This document shows, piece by piece, positions 19,255 to 29,124 of a stretch of DNA of 64,000 nt. Origin of the DNA: Caulobacter sp. NIBR1757 (GTDB taxonomy: Bacteria > Pseudomonadota > Alphaproteobacteria > Caulobacterales > Caulobacteraceae); assembly GCF_027912495.1 (NCBI RefSeq), contig NZ_CP115463.1, positions 1,697,501 to 1,761,500 of the forward strand, read 5' to 3'. The notes beneath the pieces were generated by a model. That model saw only the letters and a list, made by a program, of their open reading frames with translations, was not told where the DNA came from and did not search any database. The position numbers were made by a program, and so were the translations under genes. Within the stretch, counting starts at the first letter, position 1. Each line of letters starts with the position of its first letter.

Positions 19255-20739
19255 ATGACCGGCATTCTTTCCCTCATCACCTTCTCGCCGCTCATCGGCG
19301 TCCTCGCCATCCTGGCCATCAAGCTGTCGGGCCGCACCGGCCCGGCGGCCGACAACGCCGCGCGCTGGATCACCCTGACCACCACGGTCGTGACCTTCGC
19401 CCTCAGCCTGCTGATGCTGGCCCAGTTCAACGCCGGCGATCCGGGTTTCCAGTTCCTCGAGGACTTCCCGCTGTTCGCCGGGCTGCACTACCGGATGGGC
19501 GTCGACGGGATCTCGGTCCTGTTCGTGATCCTGACCACCTTCCTGCTGCCGCTCTGCATCGCGGCCAGCTGGAAGTCGATCGAGACCCGCGTCCCCGAAT
19601 ACATGATCGCCTTCCTGGTGCTGGAAGTGCTGGTCATCGGCGTCTTCACCGCCCTCGACCTGATCCTCTTCTACATGTTCTTCGAATTCGGCCTGGTGCC
19701 GATGTTCCTGATCATTGGCATCTGGGGCGGCAAGCGCCGGGTCTACGCGGCCTTCAAGTTCTTCCTCTATACCCTGCTGGGCAGCGTGCTGATGCTGGCC
19801 GCCGTGCTGGCCATGATCGGCATCTCGGGCACCAGCTCGATCCCCGAGCTGATGCAGTACAAGTTTGATCCGGTGCTGCAGACCTGGCTGTGGCTGGCCT
19901 TCTTCGCCTCCTTCGCGGTGAAGATGCCGATGTGGCCCGTCCACACCTGGCTGCCCGACGCCCACGTCGAGGCGCCGACGGCCGGTTCGGTCATCCTGGC
20001 CGGCATCCTGCTGAAGCTCGGCGGCTACGGCTTCCTGCGCTTTTCCCTGCCGATGTTCCCGCAGGCCTCCGAGGTCTGGGCCCCGCTGGTCTTCGGCCTG
20101 TCGGTCATCGCCATCATCTACACCTCGCTGGTCGCCTTCCGGCAGACCGACATCAAGAAGCTGATCGCCTACAGCTCGGTCGCCCACATGGGCTTCGTGA
20201 CCATGGGCATCTTCAGCGGTAACGCGGTCGGGGTGCAGGGCGCCGTCTACCAGATGATCAGCCACGGGGTGATCTCCGGCGCGCTCTTCCTCTGCGTCGG
20301 CGTCGTCTATGACCGCATGCACACCCGCGAGATCGCCTTCTACGGCGGCCTGACCCAGCGCATGCCCTGGTACGCGGCGGTCTTCCTGCTGTTCACCATG
20401 GGCAACGTCGGCTTGCCGGGGACCAGCGGCTTCGTCGGCGAGATCATGACCCTGACCGGGACCTATCAGGCCTCGACCTGGACGGCCCTGCTGGCCTCGA
20501 CCGGCGTCATCCTGTCGGCGGTCTACGCCCTGACCCTGTACCGGCGCGTGATGTTCGGCGAGATCACCAATCCGCAACTCGCCAACATCACCGACCTGGA
20601 CTGGCGCGAGGTCGCCATCTTCGTTCCGCTGATCGTTTCGACCCTGTTCCTCGGGGTCTATCCGCACAGCATCTTCCAATACACCGGCGCCTCGGTCGAT
20701 GCGCTGGTCGGCGCCTATCGCGCCGCGACGGGCGGGTAG
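19255..20739 (+). CDS. nuoM: NADH-quinone oxidoreductase subunit M
   Basis: NuoM is one of three antiporter-like proton-pumping subunits of the membrane arm. The 494-residue protein has about 14 predicted helices with the channel motifs [14 protein letters not shown] (conserved Glu), [18 protein letters not shown] and [13 protein letters not shown]. It starts 9 bp after nuoL and ends 10 bp before nuoN. Length and motifs are normal. Confidence 0.98.
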   Translation: MTGILSLITFSPLIGVLAILAIKLSGRTGPAADNAARWITLTTTVVTFALSLLMLAQFNAGDPGFQFLEDFPLFAGLHYRMGVDGISVLFVILTTFLLPLCIAASWKSIETRVPEYMIAFLVLEVLVIGVFTALDLILFYMFFEFGLVPMFLIIGIWGGKRRVYAAFKFFLYTLLGSVLMLAAVLAMIGISGTSSIPELMQYKFDPVLQTWLWLAFFASFAVKMPMWPVHTWLPDAHVEAPTAGSVILAGILLKLGGYGFLRFSLPMFPQASEVWAPLVFGLSVIAIIYTSLVAFRQTDIKKLIAYSSVAHMGFVTMGIFSGNAVGVQGAVYQMISHGVISGALFLCVGVVYDRMHTREIAFYGGLTQRMPWYAAVFLLFTMGNVGLPGTSGFVGEIMTLTGTYQASTWTALLASTGVILSAVYALTLYRRVMFGEITNPQLANITDLDWREVAIFVPLIVSTLFLGVYPHSIFQYTGASVDALVGAYRAATGG

Positions 20740-20749
20740 GGGTCACGCC

Positions 20750-22213
20750 ATGTTCATGAGCCACCTCTCCCTCGCCTGGCCGGAAGTCATCCTCATGGTG
20801 GCGGCCCTCGGGCTGCTCGTCTGGGGCGCCTTCCAGGGCAAGGTCACGGCGCTGTTCAACGCCGTCGCCATCCTGGCGCTGATCGCCGCCGCCGTCGCCG
20901 CCATGATCGGCCCGCACGGAACCGCCTTCGCCGGCGGCCTGATCTCGGACCCGATCTCCGCCTTCGCCAAGGTCTTCATCTACGGCTTCACGGCCGTCTC
21001 GATCCTGCTCACCGACCGCTGGCTGGCCCGGCGCGGCGAGGCCAAGTTCGAGCTGACCGTCCTGATGCTGCTGGCCGCGCTCGGCATGGGCGTCATGGCG
21101 TCGGCCGGCGACCTGATCAGCCTCTACATGGGCATCGAGCTGCACTCCCTGGCCCTCTACGTCCTCGCCGCCTTCCGCCGCGACGACGGCAAGGGCTCGG
21201 AGGCCGGCCTCAAGTACTTCGTGCTCGGCGCCCTCAGCTCCGGCTTGCTGCTCTACGGCGCCTCGCTGATCTACGGCTTCGCCGGCTCGACCCAGTTCCC
21301 GGTCATCGCCGAGGCGGTGAAGGCGGGCGGGGCGGGGACCGGCGTGCTGTTCGGTCTGGTCTTCCTGATCTGCGGCATCGCCTTCAAGGTCTCGGCCGCG
21401 CCCTTCCACATGTGGACGCCCGACGTCTACGAAGGCGCCCCGACCCCCATCGTCGGCTTTTTCTCCGCCGCCCCCAAGCTGGCCGCCATGGTGCTGCTGG
21501 CCCGGGTGCTCAGCGAGGGCTTCGGCAGCGCCATCAACGACTGGCGCCAGGTCATCGTCGCCCTGGCCATGCTGTCGATCTTCGTCGGCGCCTTCGCCGG
21601 CCTGGCGCAGCGCAACCTGAAACGCCTGTGGGCCTACAGCTCGATCGCCAACATCGGCTACGCCCTGCTGGGTCTGGCCGCCGGCGGCGAGGCCGGCACG
21701 CAGGCGATGCTGCTGTTCATGATCCTCTACATGGTCGACGTGACCGGCTTCTTCGCCATCCTCTGCGCCCTGCAGCGCGATGGTCGTCCCATGGAGACCA
21801 TCGACGACATGGCCGGCCTGGTGAAGGAACGTCCGGGCATGGCCCTGGCCATCACCGCCTTCGCCCTGTCGGCCATCGGCATGCCGCCGTTCGCGGGCTT
21901 CTGGGCGAAGTACTATGTGTTCAAGGCGGCCATCGGCGCCTCGGGCGGCATTCCCTTCGTCGACGCCGGCGCCAACGGCTACATGGCCTGGGCGGCCATC
22001 CTCGGCCTGGTCGGCAGCGTGGTGGCGGCCTTCTACTACCTGCGCCTGATCAAGGTGATGTGGATGGACCCGTCCCCCGGCGCGACCGAGAAGCCGCCGC
22101 TGGAGGCCCGCACCATCGGCATCCTGGCGGCCCTGTTCAGCTTCCCGGCCTGCATCGTGGCGCTGATCTGGCTCGACCCGCTGGCCCGGGCGGCCGCCGC
22201 GGCGCTGGGGTAA
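20750..22213 (+). CDS. nuoN: NADH-quinone oxidoreductase subunit N
   Basis: NuoN is the antiporter-like subunit nearest the quinone site. The 487-residue protein has the motifs YMGIELHSLALYVLAAF, HMWTPDVYEGAPTPIVGFF and WAYSSIANIGYALLGLAAG. I start it at the ATG at 20750; a second in-frame ATG two codons later (20756) is equally possible. It is the last nuo gene, and no strong terminator follows, so transcription may continue into the downstream genes. Confidence 0.97.
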   Translation: MFMSHLSLAWPEVILMVAALGLLVWGAFQGKVTALFNAVAILALIAAAVAAMIGPHGTAFAGGLISDPISAFAKVFIYGFTAVSILLTDRWLARRGEAKFELTVLMLLAALGMGVMASAGDLISLYMGIELHSLALYVLAAFRRDDGKGSEAGLKYFVLGALSSGLLLYGASLIYGFAGSTQFPVIAEAVKAGGAGTGVLFGLVFLICGIAFKVSAAPFHMWTPDVYEGAPTPIVGFFSAAPKLAAMVLLARVLSEGFGSAINDWRQVIVALAMLSIFVGAFAGLAQRNLKRLWAYSSIANIGYALLGLAAGGEAGTQAMLLFMILYMVDVTGFFAILCALQRDGRPMETIDDMAGLVKERPGMALAITAFALSAIGMPPFAGFWAKYYVFKAAIGASGGIPFVDAGANGYMAWAAILGLVGSVVAAFYYLRLIKVMWMDPSPGATEKPPLEARTIGILAALFSFPACIVALIWLDPLARAAAAALG

Positions 22214-22272
22214 GTTATCCAGCTTGTCCGTCCTTACAGCGGCGCCAAGATGACGAGCGGAGGAGAATAGCG

Positions 22273-22740
22273 GTGGCCAAATCGTTCGCCGGATGCTTCC
22301 GCTCCGCTTTGATGGAGCATGGCTTTGTGCGCCACGGAGCCGGCGTGATCCTGTCCACGGAAGAGGTGGCTTGCTACGTCGCAGCTGAGACTTTTCGGTA
22401 CCGACCGAACGTGTCCTTCGGCCTTTGGTTATTTTCAGTCTCGCCTGAAACGCCGCCGGACCGGCATGAGCACTACCATATCTACGGCGCCGCCGATCTA
22501 ATTTGCGGTCTGGATATTCGAGTGCATACCCAGGCCTATCTGAAGTCACCGGAGGAACTGCGGGCCCAAGAGGACGTGGTTGTTGGGATGGCCGGATCGT
22601 TTGCCGACGGCCTCCGCAACATGACGACACTCGTCGCACTAACTTCAATGTACGCCAGTGGCCAATTTGCGCGGTGTTTGGTTAGGAAAGAGGCGGATCA
22701 ATTTCTAGAACTGGCGGGGTCGGCTCGTGTTGGGTCGTAG
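22273..22740 (+). CDS. Hypothetical protein between nuoN and birA
   Basis: A 155-residue soluble protein starting at GTG with a strong ribosome binding site (GGAGGAG, 8 bp upstream). It has aromatic and acidic stretches (TFRYRPNVSFGLWLFSVSP, RHEHYHIYGAADLI) and a helical C-terminus. Third codon positions are visibly less GC-rich than in nuo or birA, which suggests separate ancestry. I recognise no family with confidence; a DUF4304-like protein is a weak possibility. Confidence 0.6.
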   Translation: MAKSFAGCFRSALMEHGFVRHGAGVILSTEEVACYVAAETFRYRPNVSFGLWLFSVSPETPPDRHEHYHIYGAADLICGLDIRVHTQAYLKSPEELRAQEDVVVGMAGSFADGLRNMTTLVALTSMYASGQFARCLVRKEADQFLELAGSARVGS

Positions 22741-22771
22741 TGAAATAGCTAAAGTAGCGATCGCCGTCTAA

Positions 22772-23512
22772 GTGAACACGCCTCCAATCATTGCCTACGA
22801 CGAAATCGACTCCACCAACGCCGAGGCCCGCCGTCGCGCCGAAGCCGGCGAGATGGGCCCGGTCTGGCTGACCGCCCGCCGTCAGACCGCCGGGCGCGGC
22901 CGCCGCGGCCGGGCCTGGGAAACGGGGCAGGGGCGCAACCTCGCCGCCACCCTGCTGCTCACCACCCAGCGCCCGCCCGGCGAGGCGGCGCAGATCAGCT
23001 TCGTCGCCGCCCTGGCGGTGGCCGAGCTCGCCGACGCCTATGTGCCGGCCAGCCTCGTCACCCTGAAATGGCCGAACGATCCGCTGATCGGCGGCCGCAA
23101 GACCAGCGGCGTCCTCATCGAATCCGGCCCCAGCCCGCTCGGCGGCCTGTGGCTGGCCGTCGGCATCGGGGTCAACCTCGCCGAGGCCCCCGAGAACCCC
23201 GAGCGGCCCGCCACCACCTTCGCCGCCCACATGACCGCCCCGCCGCCGGCGCCCCTCGACGCCCTCACCGTGCTGGCCACCGCCTTCGCCCGCTGGCAGG
23301 AGGTCTGGGACCGCTTCGGCTTCCCGGCCATCGCCGACGCCTGGATGCGCCGGGCGCACGGCATCGGCGAGCCCTGCGTCGCCCGCCTGGGCAACGAAAC
23401 CGTTGAAGGCGTGGCCGAGGGCCTCGATCCCGACGGATCGCTCAGACTGCGCTTGCCAGACGGCATGCTGCGCCGCATCACGGCGGGCGACGTGTTTTTC
23501 GGAGACCGCTGA
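22772..23512 (+). CDS. birA: Biotin--[acetyl-CoA-carboxylase] ligase
   Basis: This enzyme attaches biotin, via biotinyl-AMP, to carboxylase carrier proteins. The 246-residue protein has the catalytic-domain motifs DEIDSTNAEARR, the loop RQTAGRGRRGRAWE that binds biotinyl-AMP, and LKWPNDPLIGGRKTSGVLIE, then a C-terminal SH3-like domain. It lacks an N-terminal helix-turn-helix, so it is the ligase-only type and not a repressor. The GTG at 22772 starts it; coaX begins directly after its stop codon. Confidence 0.95.
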   Translation: MNTPPIIAYDEIDSTNAEARRRAEAGEMGPVWLTARRQTAGRGRRGRAWETGQGRNLAATLLLTTQRPPGEAAQISFVAALAVAELADAYVPASLVTLKWPNDPLIGGRKTSGVLIESGPSPLGGLWLAVGIGVNLAEAPENPERPATTFAAHMTAPPPAPLDALTVLATAFARWQEVWDRFGFPAIADAWMRRAHGIGEPCVARLGNETVEGVAEGLDPDGSLRLRLPDGMLRRITAGDVFFGDR

Positions 23513-24286
23513 ATGCTGCTGGCCATCGAGCAGGGCAACACCAACACCCTCTTCGCCGTGCATGACGGCAAGGACTGGATCGCCCAGTGGCGCACCGCCA
23601 CCGAAAGCACCCGCACGGCCGACGAATATGCCGTCTGGCTGGCCCAGCTGCTGGCCATGTCAGGCATGAGTCTCGGCGCCCTGACCGCCTGCATCATTTC
23701 CAGCGTCGTGCCGCAGTCGCTGTTCAACCTGCGCAATCTCTCGCGCCGCTACCTGCACGTCGAGCCGCTGGTCATCGGCGAGAACGCCGAGCTCGGCATC
23801 CCGGTGCGCATCGACAAGCCCAGCGAGGCCGGCGCCGACCGGCTGGTCAACGCTATCGGCGCCCACATCGTCTATCCGGGCCCGCTGATCGTCATCGACA
23901 GCGGCACCGCCACCACCTTCGACGTCATCGGGGCCGATGGCGGCTTCGAGGGCGGCGTTATCGCCCCCGGCATCAACCTCTCCATGCAGGCCCTGCATGA
24001 GGCGGCGGCCAAGTTGCCGCGCATCGCCATCCAGCGGCCCGAGCGCAACCGCGTCGTCGGCACTGACACGGTCACCGCCATGCAGTCGGGCGTCTTCTGG
24101 GGCTACATCGGCCTCATCGAGGGGCTGATCAAACGCATCAAGGATGAACGCGGCGGCCACCTGACCGTTGTCGCCACCGGCGGCGTCTTCTCCCTCTTCG
24201 AAGGCGCCACCGACGCCATCGACCATTTCGACGGCGACCTCACGATCCGGGGTCTGCTGGAAATCCACCGCAGGAACACCACTTGA
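23513..24286 (+). CDS. coaX: Type III pantothenate kinase
   Basis: CoaX phosphorylates pantothenate, the first step of coenzyme A synthesis, with an ASKHA-fold domain. The 257-residue protein has the phosphate-1 motif [13 protein letters not shown], the pantothenate-site [11 protein letters not shown], the phosphate-2 motif [13 protein letters not shown], and [15 protein letters not shown]. In the first motif residue 6 is Glu where many CoaX proteins have Asp. The gene starts immediately after birA and overlaps the RNase J gene by 4 bp. CoA and biotin attachment both serve acyl-CoA carboxylation. Confidence 0.95.
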   Translation: MLLAIEQGNTNTLFAVHDGKDWIAQWRTATESTRTADEYAVWLAQLLAMSGMSLGALTACIISSVVPQSLFNLRNLSRRYLHVEPLVIGENAELGIPVRIDKPSEAGADRLVNAIGAHIVYPGPLIVIDSGTATTFDVIGADGGFEGGVIAPGINLSMQALHEAAAKLPRIAIQRPERNRVVGTDTVTAMQSGVFWGYIGLIEGLIKRIKDERGGHLTVVATGGVFSLFEGATDAIDHFDGDLTIRGLLEIHRRNTT

Positions 24287-25974
24287 CCGATATGACTAAG
24301 CCTTCTCCGAGCGACGAACTCATCTTCCTGCCGCTGGGGGGCTCCAACGAAATCGGCATGAATTTCAACCTCTACGGCTATGGGCCGGAAGAGGCCCGCA
24401 AGTGGATCGTCGTCGACCTCGGCATCACCTTCGGCGACCAGACGACGCCCGGCGTCGAGGTCATCCTGCCCGATCCGACCTTCATCGAGGCCTATGCCGA
24501 CGATATCCTCGGCATCGTCCTGACCCACGCCCATGAGGACCATATCGGCGCCGTCGCCTGGCTCTGGCCGCGCCTCAAGGCGCCGGTCTATGCGACGCCG
24601 TTCACCGCCTTCCTGCTGCGCGAGAAGCTGCGCGAGAAGGGTCTCCTCGACGAGGTCCACATCACCGAGGTGGCGCTGGGCGGCTCCATCGAGCTTGGAC
24701 CGTTCGAGCTCGAACTGATCACCCTGACCCACTCGATCCCGGAGCCGAACGGCCTGGCCATCCGCACGCCGCTGGGCACCATCCTGCACACCGGCGACTG
24801 GAAGATCGATCCCGACCCGCTGCTCGGCGCCGTCACCGACGCCGCCGCCATCCGCCGCCTCGGCGACGAAGGCGTGCTGGCCATGGTCTGCGACAGCACC
24901 AACGTCTTCGTGGACGGCGTCGCCGGATCGGAAGGCGAGGTCCGCGTCGCCATGACCAAGCTGATCGGCTCGCTGAAGGGCAAGATCGCCGTCGGCTGCT
25001 TCGCCTCCAATGTCGCCCGCATGGACACCGTCATCCGCGCCGCCGAGGCCGCCGGCCGCCGTGTCTGCCTGGTCGGCCGCTCGATGCACCGCATGGCCGC
25101 CGCCGCCAAGTCGGTGGGCCTGATGAAGGGCACGGCCGAGTTCGTCAGCGAAAAGGAAGCCGGCTACTTCCCCGAGAGCACCATCCTCTACCTGTGCACC
25201 GGCAGCCAGGGCGAGGCCCGCGCCGCCCTCTCGCGCATCGCCTCCGGCACCCATCCGCACATCACACTTGGCAAGGGCGACCACGCCATCTTCTCCAGCC
25301 GCGTCATCCCCGGCAACGAGGTCTCGATCCGCGCTCTGCAGAACGGCCTCGCCGACCGCGGCGTGCGCCTCTACACCGAGCGCGACCACCCCGGCATCCA
25401 CGTCAGCGGCCACCCCTGCCGCGACGAGCTCAAGCAGATGTACCAGTGGGCCCGGCCGCAGATCGCCGTCCCCACCCACGGTGAGCGCCGCCACCTGCTC
25501 GAACACGCCGCCCTGGCCAAGGACCTGCAGGTGCCGATGACCGTCACGCCGCGCAACGGCGACATGGTCCGCCTGGCCCCCGGCCACCCCTCGATCATCG
25601 ATGAAGTCCCCGCCGGCCGCCTGTACGTCGATGCCGGGGTCCTGACGCCCGAGAACGGCGACGCCCTCAAGCAGCGCCGCCACGCCGCCTTCAACGGCGC
25701 CCTGACCGTGTCGGTCGTGCTCGACGCCAAGGGCAAGCTGGTCAGCGGCCCGCAGGTCCGGGCGCTGGGCCTGCCCGGCGACGAGGAATATCCCCTCGAC
25801 GACGCCCTGGACGATCTGGCCGACGAGGCCGAACAGGCGATCCGCAAGATCCCCGGCGAGGACCGCGCCTTCGACGAGATCGTCGAGCAGGCCATCTGCC
25901 GCGTGGTCAAGAAGGGCGCCTACCGCATCTGGGAACGCAAGCCGATGGTCGAGGCCGTGGTGCTGCGCATCTGA
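24283..25974 (+). CDS. rnj: Ribonuclease J family metallo-beta-lactamase nuclease
   Basis: RNase J is a 5'-to-3' exo- and endoribonuclease for rRNA maturation and mRNA decay. The 563-residue protein has the metal motif THAHEDHIG (H82, H84, D86, H87), the later [11 protein letters not shown], a beta-CASP domain with [26 protein letters not shown] and [15 protein letters not shown], and a C-terminal domain. The start is TTG (24283) overlapping the coaX stop; an ATG three codons later (24292) is an alternative. It abuts the rhomboid gene by one base. Confidence 0.93.
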   Translation: MTDMTKPSPSDELIFLPLGGSNEIGMNFNLYGYGPEEARKWIVVDLGITFGDQTTPGVEVILPDPTFIEAYADDILGIVLTHAHEDHIGAVAWLWPRLKAPVYATPFTAFLLREKLREKGLLDEVHITEVALGGSIELGPFELELITLTHSIPEPNGLAIRTPLGTILHTGDWKIDPDPLLGAVTDAAAIRRLGDEGVLAMVCDSTNVFVDGVAGSEGEVRVAMTKLIGSLKGKIAVGCFASNVARMDTVIRAAEAAGRRVCLVGRSMHRMAAAAKSVGLMKGTAEFVSEKEAGYFPESTILYLCTGSQGEARAALSRIASGTHPHITLGKGDHAIFSSRVIPGNEVSIRALQNGLADRGVRLYTERDHPGIHVSGHPCRDELKQMYQWARPQIAVPTHGERRHLLEHAALAKDLQVPMTVTPRNGDMVRLAPGHPSIIDEVPAGRLYVDAGVLTPENGDALKQRRHAAFNGALTVSVVLDAKGKLVSGPQVRALGLPGDEEYPLDDALDDLADEAEQAIRKIPGEDRAFDEIVEQAICRVVKKGAYRIWERKPMVEAVVLRI

Positions 25975-26675
25975 TGGCCGACGCGCCCGGACCCTGGTCA
26001 GACCAACCCCCGCCGCCCCGCCCGCTGACCCTGGTCGAGCTGTGGAAGCTGGCCTGGCCCAACATCGTGGTCACGGTCGCGATCCTGCTGGTCGCGGTCT
26101 GGCAGACCGGGCGCATGCTGTCGGGCGACGCCAATCTCGGCATCGACTGGGGTGGCCTGTCGGCCGCCGCCCTGGCCCAGGGCCGCTGGTGGACGCCGTT
26201 CACCAGCATGTTCATGCATGCCGGCATCGCCCACCTGATCTTCAACATGCTGGCCCTGGCCCAGCTTGGCCCGATCGTCGCCCTGCGCTTCGGCCGGGAC
26301 GGCCGCGCCCTGGTGACCTATCTCGCCTTCTACCTGCTCTGCGGCCTGCTCGGCGACGCCGTCTACCTCGTCCTCCATCCGACCAGCGCCGTGCCGATGA
26401 TCGGCGCCTCCGGGGCCATCTTCGGCCTCTGGGGCGCCAGCGCCCGGCTTGGCCCGAACGGCAGCCTCGCGCCCATCTTCTCCCGCCAGGTCTGGAAACA
26501 GACCCAAAGCGCCATCGTCAGCAACCTGGTGATCATGGCCATCATCCTCGTGCCGGCTCTGCTGTCCGGACAGATGAGCTACGGCGGCATCGCCTGGGAG
26601 GCGCACCTGGGCGGCTACCTCGCCGGCCTCCTGCTCATCGGCCTGCCGGTGTTCCGGGCTCGTCCGATTTTTTGA
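25974..26675 (+). CDS. Rhomboid family intramembrane serine protease
   Basis: A 233-residue polytopic protein that would cut transmembrane substrates within the membrane. The catalytic dyad is visible: S146 in GASGAIFGLWGA and H211 in EAHLGGYLAG, with the family phrase TSMFMHAGIAHLIFNMLAL before them and a six-helix pattern. Its ATG overlaps the last base of the RNase J stop codon, so it ends this co-directional run. Substrates are unknown. Confidence 0.92.
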   Translation: MADAPGPWSDQPPPPRPLTLVELWKLAWPNIVVTVAILLVAVWQTGRMLSGDANLGIDWGGLSAAALAQGRWWTPFTSMFMHAGIAHLIFNMLALAQLGPIVALRFGRDGRALVTYLAFYLLCGLLGDAVYLVLHPTSAVPMIGASGAIFGLWGASARLGPNGSLAPIFSRQVWKQTQSAIVSNLVIMAIILVPALLSGQMSYGGIAWEAHLGGYLAGLLLIGLPVFRARPIF

Positions 26676-26984
26676 ATCCCGGGTATGTCAGCTGGCGGCG
26701 ACGGCAGAGGCGCCGACTCCTCGTACGGCAGCGCGCCGGTGGTTTTCGGTGGGTCATTTGAGGGGTTTGGGGTGGTCCTGATATCGGTCTCGGGTGGGCG
26801 CCCAGGTGGTCAGAGGGTGTTGTAAAATCACGAAAAAACCGACTCGCCTTGTCCGTGGCCGTGGTAAGATGGCCCCGCTTCGGCAAACCACCTTCCGGGA
26901 ACGCCCCGGCTGACCCTTCGTCACGGTGGAGGCGGCGCGCCAACCGGTGTAGGACATCCGCGCATCATCCAGGCAGGACTCCCC
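26676..26984. other. Intergenic region before the epimerase gene
   Basis: About 309 bp without a convincing gene. The only short frames here are compositionally odd and lack start contexts. It contains an A-rich patch (AAAATCACGAAAAAACC, about 26823-26839) and probably the promoter of the following gene, but no pair of elements with acceptable spacing was found. No strong hairpin was seen. Confidence 0.5.
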
Positions 26985-27404
26985 ATGATCGGCAAACTCA
27001 ACCACGTCGGCGTCGCCACCCCCTCCATCGACGAAGCGGTGAAGATGTATCGCGACGTGCTCGGCGCGACCTCCATCACCGACAAATGGGCGATGCCGGA
27101 ACAGGGCGTCTGGGTCTGTTTCGTCAACCTGCCCAACAGCCAGATCGAGCTGATCGAGCCCTACGGCGAATCCTCGCCGATCCACGGCTTCCTGGCCAAG
27201 AACCCCAAGGGCGGCCAGCACCACATCTGCTTCGAGGTCGAGGACATCATCGCCGCCCGCGACGACATGAAGGCCAAGGGCGCGACCGTGCTTGGCGAAC
27301 CGCGCATAGGGGCGCACGGTACGCCGGTCATCTTCATCCACCCCAAGGACATGGGCGGCATGCTCGTGGAATTGATGGAAACGCCGAAGGGCGATCACCA
27401 CTGA
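26985..27404 (+). CDS. mce: Methylmalonyl-CoA epimerase
   Basis: This enzyme interconverts (2R)- and (2S)-methylmalonyl-CoA in the propionyl-CoA-to-succinyl-CoA route. The 139-residue protein is a two-module vicinal-oxygen-chelate (glyoxalase) fold. Likely metal ligands are the His in LNHVGVATPS, the His pair in QHHICFEVEDI and the Glu in MLVELMETPKG; IELIEPYGESSPI is also characteristic. It overlaps the DUF1467 gene by one base, a common pairing in alphaproteobacteria. Confidence 0.93.
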   Translation: MIGKLNHVGVATPSIDEAVKMYRDVLGATSITDKWAMPEQGVWVCFVNLPNSQIELIEPYGESSPIHGFLAKNPKGGQHHICFEVEDIIAARDDMKAKGATVLGEPRIGAHGTPVIFIHPKDMGGMLVELMETPKGDHH

Positions 27405-27664
27405 TGGGCCCGCTGACCGCCTTCGCCGTCTACCTGACCATCTGGTGGACGACCCTGTTCGTCGTCCTGCCGCTGGGCAGCCGCAGCTACCACGAGTCCG
27501 GCATCAAGGTGACCGACGGCGGCGACCCCGGCGCGCCGGTCAATCCCAACCTCAAGAAGAAGTTCATCACCACCACCTGGGTGTCCTTCATCGCCTGGGC
27601 CCTGCTGATGCTGGCCCTGCACTTCCACTGGATCCCGATGCCGTCGCTGGCGCACTGGGAATAG
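27404..27664 (+). CDS. DUF1467 family membrane protein
   Basis: An 86-residue protein with two membrane helices (about residues 5-25 and 56-76) and the DUF1467 phrases TIWWTTLFVVLPLG and GDPGAPVNPNLKKKF. Its ATG overlaps the epimerase stop. Members are small inner-membrane proteins commonly next to mce and proS in alphaproteobacteria; their role is unknown. Confidence 0.85.
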   Translation: MGPLTAFAVYLTIWWTTLFVVLPLGSRSYHESGIKVTDGGDPGAPVNPNLKKKFITTTWVSFIAWALLMLALHFHWIPMPSLAHWE

Positions 27665-27679
27665 GCGCGGCTCTGTCCG

Positions 27680-28105
27680 TCATCCGCCGCGCTTGAGGGC
27701 GCCGCCGCCGATCAGACCGACCAGATACATCCCTGCCAGGACGAGGTTGGGCAGCACGTTCAGCCCGAAGCCCGTGGCGATCGACAGGGTGCAGTCGATC
27801 ACGAACCAGCTGATCATGCCCGCTGTGATGGCGTTCCACACTGGCCGGGCCCGGTCTTCCATCGCAAGGGCGGCCCGGACGACAAAGGCCAGGGTCACCG
27901 CCCAGCCGATCGACACCGCCCCCATCACGCCCAGGCTGAACCGCAGGGTTGCGTCGAAGCGGGGATCGGCCGCGCTGTTGAGGGTGCTCAGCAACAGGCG
28001 GATGGGTCCGCTGGTGGCTTCAAAAGCGCCGCCGCACAGCACTGCCCCGAACAGACCGATGGAAATGCACCAGGCCAGAAACCACCCGCGCCAGAAGCCA
28101 GACAT
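27680..28105 (-). CDS. Hypothetical four-helix membrane protein
   Basis: A 141-residue minus-strand protein with four predicted membrane helices (about residues 7-26, 54-78, 88-108 and 115-135) and short polar loops. It is divergent from the MmyB-type regulator gene at 28239, separated by about 130 bp that could hold shared control sites. No family recognised; it may be the target of that regulator. Confidence 0.55.
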   Translation of the reverse strand: MSGFWRGWFLAWCISIGLFGAVLCGGAFEATSGPIRLLLSTLNSAADPRFDATLRFSLGVMGAVSIGWAVTLAFVVRAALAMEDRARPVWNAITAGMISWFVIDCTLSIATGFGLNVLPNLVLAGMYLVGLIGGGALKRGG

Positions 28106-28238
28106 GTTGAGTTTTCCTCTCGTTCGTATCGGTTTCGACCATCCTTCCCGTCATCGGCGGGAGCGGGTCAATTACCTCCCGGGTCGTTGAACTGACGCCG
28201 TGTCCGGGCGACAGTCCCGCAACGGCGAGGTCCCAGAC

Positions 28239-29054
28239 GTGTCCACCATGATCCCGCAGGCTGAGGCAGGCTTTCCAAGGCTGCTGCGCGAATGGCGTCT
28301 GAAGCGCCGGCTGTCGCAACTGGACCTGGCGCTCACTTCCGGGGTCTCGCAACGGCATGTCAGCTTCCTGGAATCGGGCCGGGCCAATCCCAGTCGCAAC
28401 ATGATCCTGCAACTGAGCGAAACGCTGGAGGTCCCCCTGCGTGACCGCAACGCCTGGCTGACCGCTGCAGGGTTTGCCCCACTGTTCCGCACCCGCGCCC
28501 TGGAAGATCCTCAGATGGGTCAGGTCCTGAGCGCCGTGCGCATGATGCTGACGGCGCACGAGCCCTTCCCGGCCCTTGCCCTGGACCGGGCCTGGAATGT
28601 GCGGATGTCGAACAAGTCATTCGACCAGATGGGGGCCATGCTGGGCGACGACATCTGGGCCAGGATCGGTGGCGAGCAACGCAACCTGATGCGCCTGTTC
28701 TTCCACCCGCTTGGCATCCGCCCCTTCGTCACCAACTGGTCAGCGGTCGGTCCCCTGATGTGGAGCCGCGCCCAAAGAGAAGCCGAGACGCTGGGAGGTC
28801 TGGAGATGCAGGCGGTGCTGAACGACCTCGCGCCGCTTCAACCCGACACCATCCTGTGGTCCGCCGCTGACACCGCGCTCCTACCCGTGATGCCGTTCGA
28901 GATGCAGGTGGGGGACCTGAAGATGTCGATGTTCGCGATCGTCGCCACCTTCGGCACGGCCCAGGACGTCACCGCCGACGAGCTTCGGATCGAGACTCTC
29001 TTCCCCGCCGACCCGGAAACCGAAGCCCTGTTCCGCAACGCCGCCAGACGATAA
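28239..29054 (+). CDS. XRE-family transcriptional regulator with MmyB-like domain
   Basis: A 271-residue regulator with an N-terminal helix-turn-helix of the Cro/cI type (LLREWRLKRRLSQLDLAL, then GVSQRHVSFLESGRANPS) and a C-terminal MmyB-like ligand-binding domain (about residues 100-265) with the typical EPFPALALDRAWNVRMSN. MmyB-like proteins are thought to bind fatty-acid-like ligands. I chose GTG 28239 because GGCGAGG lies at a good distance; GTG 28200 or ATG 28248 are alternatives. It may regulate the divergent membrane gene and the next gene. Confidence 0.85.
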   Translation: MSTMIPQAEAGFPRLLREWRLKRRLSQLDLALTSGVSQRHVSFLESGRANPSRNMILQLSETLEVPLRDRNAWLTAAGFAPLFRTRALEDPQMGQVLSAVRMMLTAHEPFPALALDRAWNVRMSNKSFDQMGAMLGDDIWARIGGEQRNLMRLFFHPLGIRPFVTNWSAVGPLMWSRAQREAETLGGLEMQAVLNDLAPLQPDTILWSAADTALLPVMPFEMQVGDLKMSMFAIVATFGTAQDVTADELRIETLFPADPETEALFRNAARR

Positions 29055-29124
29055 CCCCCGGCGTAATTGCGGCGGGGGAGGCGGTCTTTCAGGATCGCAT
29101 CAGATCCAACCCCGGAGACCGCAA

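Noticed and set aside
17647..20679. A 1010-codon minus-strand frame opposite nuoL and nuoM
   Set aside because: Low-complexity, His/Gln/Asp/Gly-rich translation with no domain; the plus strand encodes clear complex I subunits.
26849..26870. TTGTCC and GGTAAGAT before the epimerase gene as a promoter
   Set aside because: The elements are only 8 bp apart, too close for the known spacing.
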